The notes under the pieces were generated by a model. That model searched no databases, was not told the DNA's origin, and saw nothing but the letters and a program-made list of their open reading frames with translations. 5,119 nucleotides of DNA. It comes from NAT127 sp041655035 (GTDB lineage: Bacteria; Pseudomonadota; Gammaproteobacteria; Pseudomonadales; Porticoccaceae). The translations under genes and the position numbers were made by a program. Positions 4,959 through 5,119 of the stretch are shown here, piece after piece. Position 1 is the first letter of the stretch. The number at the start of each line of letters is the position of its first letter. Location of the stretch: NCBI GenBank assembly GCA_041655035.1, contig JBAZCN010000195.1, positions 1 through 5,119 of the forward strand, read 5' to 3'.

Positions 4959-5119
4959 ATGCACAAGCACGAATCCCCGGGATATGCCCGTTATGTCCTG
5001 GCGGTGCTCACCCTGACCTATACCTGCAGCTATATCGACCGCTATATCCTCTCGGTGCTGGTGGAGCCGATCAAGGCCGAACTCGGCGTCTCCGATACCC
5101 AGATGGGCTTTCTCGGCGG
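4959..5119 (+). CDS. MFS transporter, spinster-like, N-terminal fragment (partial, runs off right edge)
   Basis: The first 53 codons of an inner-membrane permease. A short polar N-terminus (MHKHESPGYA) leads into transmembrane helix 1 (about residues 11-25, 'RYVLAVLTLTYTCSYID'). Then come 'DRYILSVLVEPIKAELGVSD' and 'TQMGFLG', the family signature of spinster-like MFS proteins (D27-R28 and the 'EPIK..LG.SDTQMG' segment before helix 2). Such permeases move small organic, often hydrophobic, molecules; the substrate here is unknown. The frame is open upstream back to the receptor stop codon, with alternative in-frame ATGs at 4776, 4842 and 4890. I chose 4959 because it leaves about ten residues before helix 1, as is usual, and because the tandem ribosome-binding modules end exactly there. 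The ATG at 4842 has a fair site (AAAGGG) but would add 39 unusual residues. It lies 189 bases after the receptor gene on the same strand. Confidence 0.8.
   Translation, partial: MHKHESPGYARYVLAVLTLTYTCSYIDRYILSVLVEPIKAELGVSDTQMGFLG

Noticed and set aside
4590..4970. Minus-strand 126-codon frame with repeated hydrophobic FFLVIGFFLVI segment
   Set aside because: Looks like a membrane peptide but is the antisense reading of the 18-bp tandem repeat, and it overlaps the receptor and permease genes.

Overview
The window is GC-rich bacterial DNA with the look of an environmental, probably marine, Gram-negative proteobacterium. A TonB-dependent outer-membrane receptor shows there is an outer membrane. 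Its style (long plug and barrel with an EEIVVTAQKR TonB box), a spinster-like MFS transporter and a PF10118-type protein suggest a gammaproteobacterium of the Halieaceae/Spongiibacteraceae kind, or a sphingomonad-like lineage. This placement is inference from protein style only.

Layout. The left half is read on the minus strand. From right to left it holds a double-hotdog (thioesterase-like) gene at 2270-1425, a PF10118 'metal-dependent hydrolase' gene at 1394-555, a 428-base non-coding stretch, and the first 42 codons of an AraC-type regulator at 126-1 that runs off the left edge. The right half is read on the plus strand: a complete TonB-dependent receptor at 2499-4769, then the first 53 codons of an MFS permease starting at 4959 and running off the right edge. 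The two blocks diverge from a 228-base control region at 2271-2498.

The non-coding stretch 127-554 is the richest part. Next to the AraC gene lies a near-consensus sigma-70 promoter (minus strand, TTGACA, 17 bases, TATAGT). A 14-bp-arm palindrome covers it from the edge of the -35 box through the -10 box, which is what an operator would look like. A perfect 14-bp palindrome sits in the predicted leader. Beyond this is a composite palindromic element at about 258-538. It has diverged outer inverted arms, a perfect 31-bp inverted repeat (301-331 / 384-414), and two small inner hairpins that share a CATCCCTG motif. It looks like a non-autonomous mobile or REP/MITE-like repeat.

Functionally, an outer-membrane receptor, an inner-membrane MFS permease, a hotdog thioesterase-like protein, a putative di-iron PF10118 protein and an AraC regulator together suggest uptake and processing of a hydrophobic or CoA-activated compound. 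The substrate cannot be read from the sequence. Just upstream of the permease start, an 18-bp ribosome-binding-site-like module is repeated three times in tandem, an unusual leader arrangement.
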